Assembly: GCA_945862295.1 (NCBI GenBank)
Contig: CAMAXT010000002.1
Location: forward strand, 30,786 to 94,785
Direction of reading: 5' to 3'
From: Pseudobacteriovorax antillogorgiicola
GTDB taxonomy: Bacteria > Bdellovibrionota_B > Oligoflexia > Oligoflexales > CAIYRB01
Length of the DNA stretch: 64,000 bases
In this document: one piece after another, positions 17,105-25,693 of the stretch
Layout: the number at the start of each line of letters is the position of its first letter
Numbering within the stretch: the stretch's first letter is position 1
Notes under the pieces: generated by a model
Database searches by the model: none
What the model was told of the DNA's origin: nothing
What the model saw: only the letters and a program-made list of their open reading frames with translations
Program-made: the position numbers and the translations under genes

Positions 17105-17450
17105 CTTCGCTGTCGGGGACGTCGTTCAGGTGTCGCTCGACCCCACTATGGGGAGCGAAATTAAAAAATCGAGGCCTTGTTTAATTGTGGTGTCTGAGAG
17201 TCCGCTCGACATTGTCACAGTGCTTCCCATCACCAATGATAATGGGAAAAGTGTTTCGCCATTTTTTGCACCAATCAGTGCATCAAAGGAATACGGTCTG
17301 GTTAAGAATTCTCTGATCGATTGCTTGCAGATTCGATCCGTAGCCCTTGATCGTGTCGTTAAAGTTTTGGGTCGAGTGGATGACAACACGATGATAGATG
17401 TGAAGCAAAGATTGGTGAAGATGCTCGATATTGGCGAAGAACATCTTTAA
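17088..17450 (+). CDS. MazF/PemK-family toxin endoribonuclease
   Basis: The GTG at 17088 has GGAGAG about 9 bases upstream and gives 120 residues. They begin with the family strand VGDVVQVSLDPTMGSEIKKSRPCLIVV, shown here as VGDVVQVSLDP, then GSEIKKSRPCLIV with the conserved Gly-Ser-Glu and Lys-x-Arg-Pro active-site loop. VLPITND and the later KNSLIDCLQIRSV complete the MazF/PemK core. These toxins cut mRNA at short sequences. The overlap with the antitoxin gene ensures coupled synthesis. The upstream frame from 17013 is only an extension into the antitoxin gene. Confidence 0.93.
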   Translation: MKTLNNFAVGDVVQVSLDPTMGSEIKKSRPCLIVVSESPLDIVTVLPITNDNGKSVSPFFAPISASKEYGLVKNSLIDCLQIRSVALDRVVKVLGRVDDNTMIDVKQRLVKMLDIGEEHL

Positions 17451-17522
17451 ATGAAGTTCCTTACACATTAACTAGCCACTTTTCGTCCTACTACTGAGCT
17501 CCTTCGCACATACAAGAAATAA

Positions 17523-17544
17523 AAATCCCACTTGCGTGGGATTT
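17523..17544 (-). terminator. Terminator of the 17551-18720 gene
   Basis: AAATCCCAC (17523-17531) pairs perfectly with GTGGGATTT (17536-17544) across the tetraloop TTGC. Read on the minus strand, the stem runs into TTTTTATTTC, so it ends the leftward gene that stops at 17551; it could also act for the rightward toxin gene. Confidence 0.8.
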
Positions 17545-17550
17545 GAGTGC

Positions 17551-18720
17551 TCATGGTTTCTTCGGCGATGCGACGTGCCGCGCGTGCAGCAGCCAATGTC
17601 TATTGGCAGCATCCTGTAAATAGGCCATCGCAAACGGTGGAAAAATTGCAAAAGTTGCAGCCATGAACGGTGATACACTTTTGTACTTATTTTGCATTTC
17701 CATTTCACGAACTAACTGCGCCAAGCGGAAAACACCATAGAAGTGTAGTCCGGGGATAAATCCCATGACGACCACTGACTTCGGAAAATTCGTTCTATTT
17801 GCAGAGTGGTAGAAAATTTCTTTAAGTAGGCTGCCCATCCAAAATGGCCAAAGTAGACCACAGGAAAGCGGCAAACCAAAAAAGGCCGTAGCCCAAGGGC
17901 TGCGGATCTTTCCTAAACGCAGACGGCCGCGAATGAAAAAGTATTCCTGGAGAAGTTGTTTCGTAGTGGGCTCGGTCGAAGCCTTCTTCGCTGTAATTGG
18001 CGACTTATAGAGTGCTGCTTCTGGAGCAGTCATTTGTTCGGCAGCTTTATTTGCCTTCGCAGAACCTTTTTTAACTTCAATTGTTTTAGCTACAACTTTT
18101 ACGTCTTTATTCTTAACTATGATCTTGTTTTCTGAAGCTTTGATATCGGGTGCTTTGATATCCAGCGCTTTAATTTCCGGAGTTCTAACATCGATGTTTT
18201 TTACCTCCACAGCCTTAATAACTGCCGATTTGGATTCGACTTTCGCATTCGCTGCCGCTTGCATCGCAATGACAGCTTGCGGTCTGATATCAACGATGCG
18301 GTGAGTCTTAGGACCAACTTGTTTCTTAATGAGTTTCGAAGAAAAAAGTTCTTTGCGGTTTGCCTGGGACTCCCCAGCGCGTTTTTCACTTTGATTCGAT
18401 TTTGCTTCTTGTTTTCTTATATCTATCGCATTTGTAATAATCTGCTGCTGGGTCAGAGCTGCTTTTTCACTATTCACCCGACGACCTAGATCTTCGGTTA
18501 CTTTGAAAATCTCAGCTAGCTCGAGCAGTTGATACCATTGGGTGAATCCCTTCTTACTGATAAGAATCGGCTTTCCTTGGACATCTGTCGTTTCCATTGA
18601 GAAAGCTTGAATTGCAGAAAGTGGCCCTTGGACGACGCCATTGTTAAATACAAACCAGTCGCCCGACCATTGAGACGGTGCAGAAGTAGTTTGATTTGAA
18701 GTTCCGATTTGATTTTCCAT
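17551..18720 (-). CDS. GYF-like domain membrane protein with acidic/basic repeat linker
   Basis: The 389-residue protein has three parts. Residues 18-75 (WFVFNNGVVQGPLSAIQAF, later KGFTQWYQLLEL) match the bacterial GYF_2/DUF4339 type of small interaction domain. Residues 90-250 are a Lys/Glu/Ala-rich linker with a loose repeat of (D/E)-(I/V)-(K/R) every 5-7 residues between about 165 and 225. The C-terminal 120 residues hold two or three hydrophobic segments (FFGLPLSCGLLWPFWMGSLL; VVVMGFIPGLHFYGVF; FMAATFAIFPPFAMAYL). I infer a membrane protein with a cytoplasmic binding domain. The start is ATG at 18720. The role is unknown. Confidence 0.75.
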   Translation of the reverse strand: MENQIGTSNQTTSAPSQWSGDWFVFNNGVVQGPLSAIQAFSMETTDVQGKPILISKKGFTQWYQLLELAEIFKVTEDLGRRVNSEKAALTQQQIITNAIDIRKQEAKSNQSEKRAGESQANRKELFSSKLIKKQVGPKTHRIVDIRPQAVIAMQAAANAKVESKSAVIKAVEVKNIDVRTPEIKALDIKAPDIKASENKIIVKNKDVKVVAKTIEVKKGSAKANKAAEQMTAPEAALYKSPITAKKASTEPTTKQLLQEYFFIRGRLRLGKIRSPWATAFFGLPLSCGLLWPFWMGSLLKEIFYHSANRTNFPKSVVVMGFIPGLHFYGVFRLAQLVREMEMQNKYKSVSPFMAATFAIFPPFAMAYLQDAANRHWLLHARHVASPKKP

Positions 18721-18834
18721 GGAACTTAAGGTCCTCCGTTATACCAACACCAAAGTAACACTCACCCAAATTGCGGTGCTTGCGATATTATGTAACCATT
18801 TAGGGATAATTTATTGTAGCAGAGTACTGCCCCC

Positions 18835-18999
18835 ATGAAAAACCGAAGTTCAAGAATTAATCATGAGCTTAAAAAGCTCAGGATGCCATGCCTCTCTGAG
18901 TTAGAACTTCCTGATTTTTATGGATATTTGCCTAAGCTTTCAAGTATACTTAGAGGGCATACCGATCAGACTTCAGAACGCTTGCTCAATCCATGTTAG
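18835..18999 (+). CDS. Possible small protein upstream of the aldehyde dehydrogenase homologue
   Basis: An ATG at 18835 opens 54 codons ending at TAG 18997-18999, 19 bases before the next gene. The product (starting MKNRSSRINHELKKLRMP) is basic at the N-terminus and not recognised. No ribosome-binding site is visible, so this is only tentative; it could equally be leader sequence of the downstream gene. Confidence 0.25.
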   Translation: MKNRSSRINHELKKLRMPCLSELELPDFYGYLPKLSSILRGHTDQTSERLLNPC

Positions 19000-19018
19000 C
19001 GCCGAGGGAGGGTCACAA

Positions 19019-20572
19019 ATGGCCAAAGATCTTAAAGAAATCGTCAAACAAATCTCTGAGAAGAACTTCCCTGTTAATTGGCCAGGTCATCTCATTGATA
19101 ACGAATGGCGCGAGATCAAAAAAGGTGCACCTATCAAGGCGTCGTTTAACCCGAACAACAATCAAAAGTTGATCGAAGTTTGTGGTGATAAAGAATCTGT
19201 TGTCTTAGCAATTGAATCCGCTGTCAAAGAACGCAAAAAAATCTCGAGCATCCCAGTTGATCAACGACTAGCACTACTTAAACGATTCCGCCAGGTCCTT
19301 GCAGACTACCGTGATTGCGCTGAATCGATTCTCCGTCTTGAAGCAGGAAAACCTAAATGGGAAGCCCAGTCTGATCTAGAATCTGCATTGGAATATATGG
19401 AATGGGTCTCCGAAAACGGTGAGCTCGTCATAAAGAACCTGATTACACCAACTCACTTTGGTGTCGGCAAAGGCTCCTACGAATTATTACCAATCGGCGT
19501 CACTGCTGCCTATCTTCCATTTTCAACGCCGGTCACTAGCTTTGCACTCTATTTCTCTGCTTCAGTCTTAGCTGGTTGCCCTCTTATTTTAAACTCCTCA
19601 TCGCACTCTCTTCTATTCAGTATGCTGGTAGCGGGAATTACTCGTGAGCTAGATTTACCGAAGGGTTTGCTGAACATTATTTTCGGAAATTTTAATACCT
19701 TTAAGCATCTCATTAGCGATCGCCGTGTGGTCGCGATGCTTTACACCGGATCGCGCGAGCACTGTGACGCTATCCGTCTTGAATCAAAATCCCATCTAGG
19801 AAGACAACTCATCCTACAAAGTGGCGGAAAAAATTCTGTTATTGTCCACTCGTCTGCTGACTTGGAACACGCTGTCAAGTGCGTGATGTACGGAGCATTA
19901 AAATCTGCTGGTCAACGCTGTACATCGACCAGTCGCGTGTTTGTTTACCGCTCGATGCTTTCGGAATTTAAAGAGCGAATCGTCGCCGCTGTCCGTTCGG
20001 TAAAAGTTGGCCGAACAGATGTTGATCACCAGAATGAAAATGACTACCCATTCATGGGGCCACTCTATTCAGAAAAGTCAGTTGAGAAATTTCTTCGCTT
20101 TCAAACTATGGCCAACAGAGAATCTGAGACTTTAACCTGGGGTAAAGTCATTGAAAGTGAAGTGCACGGGAATTTTGTCACGCCAGGTGTGCATATGCTT
20201 AAGAAATTTGATAACAAAACAGCCTATCAAGGCAACGTTCTGTTCTCTCCTGACATCGCAGTTTACGACTACGATGTCTTAGACAATGCCATAGACTGCA
20301 TCAATACTACCGATGCGGCGTTCGGAGTATCATTCATCGGAGATCCGGAGATCATTACTTCAAGGCGCGATCTTTTTCTCGCACCAAACCTTTTTGTGAA
20401 TACACCAACTGTCGAAATGGATGCAGCGGTCCCACTTGCAGGCCGGCTCCAGAGCGGACATCACCGCTTCCATGGCCCTGGAATAGTTCTATATTTATGC
20501 TACCCGCAGGTACTTAGCAGCAATCCTGGTAACGAGGCCCTGATAAAATCTTGGCCTTGGCCCCGCAATTGA
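19019..20572 (+). CDS. Aldehyde-dehydrogenase-superfamily protein with degenerate active site
   Basis: The ATG at 19019 has GGGAGGG upstream and gives 517 residues. The fold is that of NAD(P)-dependent aldehyde dehydrogenases, nearest by eye to the succinylglutamate-semialdehyde type: the catalytic Cys is present in SAGQRCTSTSRVFV (about residue 300). Several other catalytic positions differ. The PWNFP motif with the oxyanion Asn reads PFSTP, the cofactor KPSE reads NSSS, the general-base Glu of ELGGK reads QSGGK, and the E-x-FGP motif reads LFSPD. Established enzymes need the Asn and usually the Glu, so it may be inactive as a dehydrogenase or do related thioester chemistry. Upstream in-frame sequence to 18920 lacks a good start. 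Confidence 0.85.
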   Translation: MAKDLKEIVKQISEKNFPVNWPGHLIDNEWREIKKGAPIKASFNPNNNQKLIEVCGDKESVVLAIESAVKERKKISSIPVDQRLALLKRFRQVLADYRDCAESILRLEAGKPKWEAQSDLESALEYMEWVSENGELVIKNLITPTHFGVGKGSYELLPIGVTAAYLPFSTPVTSFALYFSASVLAGCPLILNSSSHSLLFSMLVAGITRELDLPKGLLNIIFGNFNTFKHLISDRRVVAMLYTGSREHCDAIRLESKSHLGRQLILQSGGKNSVIVHSSADLEHAVKCVMYGALKSAGQRCTSTSRVFVYRSMLSEFKERIVAAVRSVKVGRTDVDHQNENDYPFMGPLYSEKSVEKFLRFQTMANRESETLTWGKVIESEVHGNFVTPGVHMLKKFDNKTAYQGNVLFSPDIAVYDYDVLDNAIDCINTTDAAFGVSFIGDPEIITSRRDLFLAPNLFVNTPTVEMDAAVPLAGRLQSGHHRFHGPGIVLYLCYPQVLSSNPGNEALIKSWPWPRN

Positions 20573-20677
20573 TTTCAAGCATAATTCATACCTTCGCAAC
20601 ACCTTAAAGCGTAACGTTTTTGCGCGATAAGACTTGGCGAACATTTATTAAAAAAATTGCTAACTATCGGAAGCCAT

Positions 20678-22456
20678 ATGCTCGACCAAAAAATTGCTGA
20701 CCAAGCTCGCTACTGGGCTACCTCAAAAGTTTTCGATCAAACTACTCAAAATGAAATCGCAAATCTGCTTGAGAAAAAGGACGAGAAAGAACTCACTGAC
20801 CGCTTTTACCGTGATCTCGAATTCGGCACTGGAGGCCTGCGCGGGATTTTAGGCGCCGGTACGAGCAGGATGAATATTTACAACATTAGAAAAGCGACGA
20901 CCGCACTTGCCACCTACTTGGCTCAGCAATTCCCGAACCAAGAACGTAGTGTTGCCATTTCACATGACTCGCGTCACTTCTCGAGAGATTTTGCGAAGGC
21001 AGCCGCTGAAATTCTCGCGGCCAACGGCATCAAAGTCGTCATCACTAAAGAGTTGCGACCAGTTCCGATGCTTTCTTTTATGGTTCGACACTATAAATGC
21101 CAAGCCGGTATTTGCGTAACAGCAAGTCACAACCCGCCAAACTACAACGGTTATAAAGTTTACTGGGCGACGGGGGGCCAGCTTGTACCTCCGCATGATA
21201 AAAAAATCATCGATATTTACGCAGGCATCACCAACTACGACAGCTTCAAAACAATGTCCTACGCGCAGGCGATATCTAAAGAACTTGTTAAAGAAGTAGG
21301 CGCTGATCTCGACGAGGAATACTTCAAGAACGTATCCGCACTTTCCATGCGTTCTGAAGGCCGTGACAATTTTAAAATAGTATACTCACCACTGCACGGA
21401 GCTGGTCTCTATCCGGTAACTGAAATGCTGAAGAGGTACGGCTTTAAACAAGTCGAAGTTGTCCCGGAACAGAGAGAGCCAGACGGAAATTTTCCGACTG
21501 TAAAGAGTCCGAATCCTGAAGAACCAGATGCACTTGCACTTGCGAGAGCCTTAGCGCTGAAAAATGGCGCTGATATGATCATGGCAACCGATCCAGACTG
21601 CGACCGCATCGGCCTCGAAGTGCGCATCGGCAATTCGTTTTTTCGTCCGAACGGCGACCAAATCGCTTGCCTCTTAAATGAATACGTTCTGGTTCAATTA
21701 AAAGAAACCGGCAAACTACCGAAAGACGCGCTATCTATCAAAACGATTGTTACGACAGATCTACAAGCAGACATCGCACGCGAGGTAGGCGCGTCTTGCG
21801 AAGAGACACTCACCGGATTTAAATGGATTTGCGACGTCATTGATGGTTACGAAACCGGTCGCCTTAAACCTTACAAAAAATTCGTCTGCGGCGGTGAGGA
21901 GAGCTTTGGCTTCATGGCTGGATCATTCGTACGCGATAAAGATGGCGTGGTTTCATGTTGCCTAGCGGCTGAGATGACAGCCTACTACCGCTCAAAGGGG
22001 AAAACTCTCGTTGATGTCTTAAACGACATGTACACCCGGCACGGTGTCTATTACGAAACCCTGCACACCCTGACTTTACCAGGCAAAGAAGGCGCAGAAA
22101 AAATCAAAGATATGATGAACCGCATGCGTCAGCAGCCGCCAGCAAAAATCGACGGTATTGCTGTTAAGTCACTACAAGACTATGAGCTGTCTAAAACCTT
22201 CAACATGGAAACTGGAAAACCTCAAGCATCAGGAACTCTAGATCTACCGCGTTCAGACGTTTTACAGTTCACCTTGGTTGATGGAACCAAAGTTAGCGTA
22301 AGGCCATCGGGCACGGAGCCAAAGATCAAATTTTATGTTTCCGTTAAAGATCCAGACGGTAAAGGCAAAACTGGTGAAAAACTCGAAGCCATAAAGACTC
22401 GCTGCGCAGAACGCGCCGTAAGAATCGAACAGATTTTTGTCGAGCTTAGTAAGTAA
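20678..22456 (+). CDS. Phosphohexomutase (phosphoglucomutase/phosphomannomutase family)
   Basis: This enzyme of 592 residues moves phosphate between C1 and C6 of hexose phosphates in the cytoplasm, feeding glycogen, LPS and nucleotide-sugar synthesis. The alpha-D-phosphohexomutase motifs are all present: FGTGGLRG near the N-terminus, the phosphoserine loop VTASHNPPNYNGYKVYW, metal-binding ATDPDCDRIG, sugar-binding GGEESFGF and phosphate-binding RPSGTEPKIKFY. The length fits the PgcA/PGM2-like long subgroup. I chose the ATG at 20678 over a TTG at 20657. Which sugar it prefers cannot be read from the sequence, so I give no symbol. Confidence 0.93.
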   Translation: MLDQKIADQARYWATSKVFDQTTQNEIANLLEKKDEKELTDRFYRDLEFGTGGLRGILGAGTSRMNIYNIRKATTALATYLAQQFPNQERSVAISHDSRHFSRDFAKAAAEILAANGIKVVITKELRPVPMLSFMVRHYKCQAGICVTASHNPPNYNGYKVYWATGGQLVPPHDKKIIDIYAGITNYDSFKTMSYAQAISKELVKEVGADLDEEYFKNVSALSMRSEGRDNFKIVYSPLHGAGLYPVTEMLKRYGFKQVEVVPEQREPDGNFPTVKSPNPEEPDALALARALALKNGADMIMATDPDCDRIGLEVRIGNSFFRPNGDQIACLLNEYVLVQLKETGKLPKDALSIKTIVTTDLQADIAREVGASCEETLTGFKWICDVIDGYETGRLKPYKKFVCGGEESFGFMAGSFVRDKDGVVSCCLAAEMTAYYRSKGKTLVDVLNDMYTRHGVYYETLHTLTLPGKEGAEKIKDMMNRMRQQPPAKIDGIAVKSLQDYELSKTFNMETGKPQASGTLDLPRSDVLQFTLVDGTKVSVRPSGTEPKIKFYVSVKDPDGKGKTGEKLEAIKTRCAERAVRIEQIFVELSK

Positions 22457-22841
22457 TTTATATTCATTGGACTTCTTTCGAGGAGCCCTCTTGCAAATGT
22501 CTCGCAAATCCACCGACGACTCTCGAAATCTCATCAAAGGCAGTTGAGAGAAGGGAGTAAGGGAATTGAACACGTTTTCAATCGATGAACTTGCCTAGCA
22601 AACTACTCCTTAATCAAAGCAACTTCTGTTGCTGGAAAAGCTTTTCTTGACGATGCAATTTTAACAGGGTGCACTACTGGCTTTCAGCTGAACTCGGAGT
22701 TCGAAAGAAAAGGAACTCACAAGTAAAAAGACTACAAAAATAATTCTCATAGGTCTCTCAGCAAAAAGCGGTTGGTGATTTTTGATGAACTAATCGGGTA
22801 ACATTATCATTTCTTCATAGGCTGCTGCAACTAAACCCATG
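22457..22841. other. Intergenic region without recognised content
   Basis: This 385-base stretch lies between two converging genes (mutase on plus, metallophosphatase on minus). I see no hairpin with a T run, no open frame with coding character and no repeat. Confidence 0.5.
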
Positions 22842-23660
22842 TTAATCGAAGCGAGACCAGCCACCAGATTCTTTTTTTAAGAAGCGGTCAGGTTTCTTTT
22901 CTACCGGTTTAAACTCTCCGTCAGCTGCTAGGTCCATTCGTGTCAATTGAATTGTATCGTGCGTACCCGCTGCTATTTCTATCCAATTAAATGAGTTCGG
23001 AGCACCAGCTCTCGTGCGCGACGATAAACTTGTCCCCGCTACAGAAATGATCATCGACCGCTGGACCTCAGGGTAACGCTGGGTCGAGAGTTCGACATAT
23101 GGGTCATGGATGTGGCCTGAGAGAATCAAGTCGGTCTTGGTCTCAGCCAAGAGCTGGGCGACCTCGTCACGGTTCTTTATCAAGTTTTTTTCGTCCACAT
23201 GTTTTGCGCAATCCATTGGGTGATGTATTGATACCACCCTAATGCGCGACTCTTTGCTAGAACGCTCAAGTGGAGGACGAATGCGCTGAAGTGATAGTTC
23301 CCCCTGCACATGCCGCCAGCGACTGGTGGAATTCAGCCCAGTCACGCTAACATCCCCAAACATAAACTGAGCTTCCCGTCGTGATTGGAAATAACGGTGA
23401 AAGCCGCGGTACGGTGCAAAAAAACGTAGTGGCAAATTTTCGAGCGGAATATCGTGATTCCCTGGAATCGCAAAGGTTAAAATCGGCTTTAAATTTTCCA
23501 TAAACGCTCGGGCAGCAAGAAACTGACTGCGCCTAGCTCTTTGCGTAATATCGCCTGAAATGAGCACCATATCAGGTGTCAACCGTCGAAGACAGCGCAG
23601 CATTGCGTCATCAACGCCTGGGTTGAGTTGCCCAAAGTGCGGATCCGAAAGGTGCGCAAT
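22842..23660 (-). pseudogene. Metallophosphatase lacking a start codon
   Basis: The frame encodes a calcineurin-like metallophosphoesterase: DxH in IAHLSDPHFG at the very N-terminus, GD in LISGDITQ, GNHD in FAIPGNHD, HHP and the late GHIHD. These residues bind the two metal ions. The N-terminal motif begins at 23660, but no ATG, GTG or TTG exists in frame between the previous stop (23721) and that motif. The first ATG, at 23603, would delete the metal-binding DxH. The sequence just upstream is the start of a lipid-kinase-like gene in another frame, so a deletion seems to have removed the start codon. A rare ATT or ATC start is the only way to make a full protein. Confidence 0.7.
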
Positions 23661-23734
23661 CCGAGCAGTTGCGCACCTAGACCTTTTCCTGATTTCGGAT
23701 TGGCGATGAGATGGACTGTTTTAATTTGGGGCAT
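23579..23734 (-). pseudogene. N-terminal stub of a diacylglycerol-kinase-like (YegS) gene
   Basis: An ATG at 23734, overlapping the end of the upstream gene by 14 bases, starts MPQIKTVHLIANPKSGKG, which carries the NP-x-SGKG nucleotide-binding motif of the DAGK/YegS/sphingosine-kinase family. After about 24 residues the likeness stops, and the frame runs out of phase through the metallophosphatase coding region to a TGA at 23579. I read it as the remnant of a lipid kinase gene whose body was deleted. Confidence 0.6.
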
Positions 23735-24227
23735 GCGATCCCTGCTCGTCGCGATGTTTTAGCTCGCCAACATCTGGCATCTTATCAACAATTTTAGCTT
23801 TAAAGACCTCGTACCAGAAAAACAAAGGATTGCTTTCGCTTTCCCAGACGTCAACGCTTTCGACTCTAACTTTCAAAAGTGCACAGCTACGGTCTTCTTT
23901 CCCTTCGGGAAACCAAGACGCAACTACTGGATTCCAGAACTTATCGATTAGCTTTTCATCCCGCGTCAGCGTTGCTCTGCCGGTCAAAGAGAAATAAGCT
24001 TTATCGCTTGCGTTCGTTCCTGACACACAAACTTTGTGTTCGTCTTCAATTTCTTCAACCTTTCTCGAATCAGCGTTGGTAAAAAAATACAGCTCGCCGT
24101 CATAAAAATCCTGAACAAGACTCATCGGGCGCGCGCGTAAGCCCTCGTCGCTATCAGTTGTCAGCATCAATGTTTTTGCTTTTTTAAGATGCTTTAATAT
24201 GTCTTTTTGCTCTATTTGATTTGCCAT
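23721..24227 (-). CDS. Pyridoxamine 5'-phosphate oxidase-like flavin-fold protein
   Basis: The ATG at 24227 has GAGGAGA 5 bases upstream and gives 168 residues. The split-barrel fold of the PNPOx-like or general-stress-protein-26 group is visible in TLMLTTDSDEGLRARPMSL, then DGELYFFTNADSRKVEEIE and the YFSLTGRATL strand. These proteins bind FMN, FAD or F420, but many have no known substrate. The Arg-Pro-Met pattern and the S-R-K phosphate contacts favour FMN. It is followed closely by the lipid-kinase stub, suggesting that the two once shared a transcript. Confidence 0.88.
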   Translation of the reverse strand: MANQIEQKDILKHLKKAKTLMLTTDSDEGLRARPMSLVQDFYDGELYFFTNADSRKVEEIEDEHKVCVSGTNASDKAYFSLTGRATLTRDEKLIDKFWNPVVASWFPEGKEDRSCALLKVRVESVDVWESESNPLFFWYEVFKAKIVDKMPDVGELKHRDEQGSHAPN

Positions 24228-24653
24228 AAGTTTCTCCTCAACAAGACCAGTTACTACCACTTAAAAAGTGTTTCAATACCTGAACTAAGCAACTTTGGTA
24301 CCATGCGTTAAGGCGAGCCACCGTGCTTCACACAGCGGATCTTCAAAACCGATGTAGCTAAAATACTTCAGTCTGGAGATATCCTGACCTTCATCCAATG
24401 GACCATTTACTGAGTATGTAGAGGTTGGTGCTTTTAAGGTTGCCTGATTGCTGACCATTCGCTGTGAGTTTTCCAAATATCCAAAATCAGGTTAGAGACT
24501 CGGAAAGCTTCATAAGTTCAGAACCTTAGGCTTGCCTCGCCTCGGCATGTTACAATTAGATTTAGTCGACGAATCAAAAGGTCAGAGTCGCCTCTTGGCG
24601 GTGAAAGCTAACATCGTCAGACTAAAAGCTTTTTCTGGACCGCAGGGGAAAGG
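24228..24653. other. Intergenic region upstream of two divergent genes
   Basis: The 426-base gap separates the PNPOx-like gene (minus) from the barrel protein gene (plus). A minus-strand frame at 24285-24476 (TTG start, 63 residues, containing GFEDPLCEARWLALTHGTKVA, shown here as two parts GFEDPLCEARW and LALTHGTKVA) has some coding character but no ribosome-binding site; I leave it unassigned. AGGGGAAAGG directly precedes the plus-strand gene. Confidence 0.35.
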
Positions 24654-25544
24654 ATGCCCGTTGTGCTAATGAACCGGATTTTGATCCTACTGACAATCGC
24701 TTTAGGGGTGTTCGCACCATCGAATTTAGGACTAGCCTACGAAAAGGCATCAGACCTGAATGAAGTCGTGTTGATGAAACTTTTTCCTAAAAAGAAAAAA
24801 ATCGAACTTGATGCACGTTTTGGCCTTGTCCTTAACTCTTCATACAACAACACATTTCTCGCAGATGTAGGCTTAACCTATTTCTGGTCGGAAGAATGGG
24901 GATTTAACTTCGAAGGTATTTTTGCTGCTACCAGCGATAAAGATGAGCGTGGTTGCATCGAGACCTTCTACAATGATCCAAATTACGCTGTTGAAGCCGA
25001 ATGCGGTGACGCAGAAGGTCTAAAAGAAGACAAAAAGGAAGACGCCAACTTCGGCCCTGCCTATGTACCGATTCGCGAACTGAAAAATATGTTTATCGGT
25101 AACTTCGTTTGGAATCCCATCTACGGCAAGCAGATCGTACTTATGTCGGCCACCAACTATTTTGATTTCTACATCAAAATGGGTGGCGGTATTGCTCTTT
25201 CTGACTATTATCCAAAGCAGTCAGAGGTTGCGAGTGGGAAACCTTCCCGTGGTTTTTTCTGCCGTAAAGACGATTCAACCGAAGTAAAAGGACCTGAAGG
25301 TTGTACCGAACGCGCTGAAGGCAAAAACCCTGGCACTAAAAACGAAGAAGAAACCGGTATCAACGGTCGTCCAGTTCCTGAAGCGCAATCCAATTTAGCG
25401 TTGCACCTTTCGATTGGTCAGCGCTATCACTTTATGAAACGCTTTCTGGTTACGGCTTCCCTAGAGAACTACACGCTCCTAGGTACAGATTCCGGATTCG
25501 ATAACTTCTTGTCAATAATGGGCGGCTTCGGGATTAGATTCTAA
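24654..25544 (+). CDS. Putative outer-membrane beta-barrel protein
   Basis: The 296-residue product has a signal peptide (residues 6-29, RILILLTIALGVFAPSNLGLAYE region) and a mature part made of alternating aromatic/hydrophobic strands: KIELDARFGLVLNSSYNN, ADVGLTYFWSEEWGFNFEG, NYFDFYIKMGGGIALSDYY. It ends with FGIRF, whose C-terminal Phe is a classic barrel-assembly signal. Two charged loops with paired Cys (about residues 100-120 and 200-225) would be exposed outside. No specific family is recognised. The stop codon overlaps the first arm of a repeated palindromic sequence (25542-25683). Confidence 0.75.
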   Translation: MPVVLMNRILILLTIALGVFAPSNLGLAYEKASDLNEVVLMKLFPKKKKIELDARFGLVLNSSYNNTFLADVGLTYFWSEEWGFNFEGIFAATSDKDERGCIETFYNDPNYAVEAECGDAEGLKEDKKEDANFGPAYVPIRELKNMFIGNFVWNPIYGKQIVLMSATNYFDFYIKMGGGIALSDYYPKQSEVASGKPSRGFFCRKDDSTEVKGPEGCTERAEGKNPGTKNEEETGINGRPVPEAQSNLALHLSIGQRYHFMKRFLVTASLENYTLLGTDSGFDNFLSIMGGFGIRF

Positions 25545-25683
25545 TCCGGGTCCACCCGACTGATTACGCATTAAAAAACCCGCGAACATGCGTCGCGGGT
25601 TTTTTGTATTTACATCTCTTAATCCGTAATCGGTCGGGTGGACCCGGATTACCCTTAATCCGTAATCGGTCGGACCCGGATTA
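25542..25683. repeat. Three copies of a 29-33-bp palindromic repeat around a terminator
   Basis: A 33-base unit at 25542-25574 recurs as its near-perfect reverse complement at 25619-25651. It then recurs as a 29-base direct copy, shortened by four bases, at 25655-25683. The core is AATCCGTAATCGGTC followed by GGACCCGGATTA. The first arm overlaps the stop codon of the barrel gene and the last copy lies 10 bases from the end of the convergent gene. The two opposed arms can fold into a long stem with the terminator hairpin in its loop. Confidence 0.85.
25573..25605. terminator. Bidirectional terminator between convergent genes
   Basis: AAAAAACCCGCG (25573-25584) pairs perfectly with CGCGGGTTTTTT (25594-25605) around a nine-base loop. 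With A and T runs on both sides, it can end transcripts of the plus-strand barrel gene and the minus-strand DUF4360 gene. Confidence 0.9.
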
Positions 25684-25693
25684 GCGGATTAGC

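Noticed and set aside
24285-24476. Small minus-strand gene of 63 residues
   Set aside because: It starts at TTG without a ribosome-binding site and matches no family; it was left inside the gap description.
25542-25683. CRISPR-like array
   Set aside because: There are only three repeat copies, one inverted, with no constant-length spacers and no cas genes.
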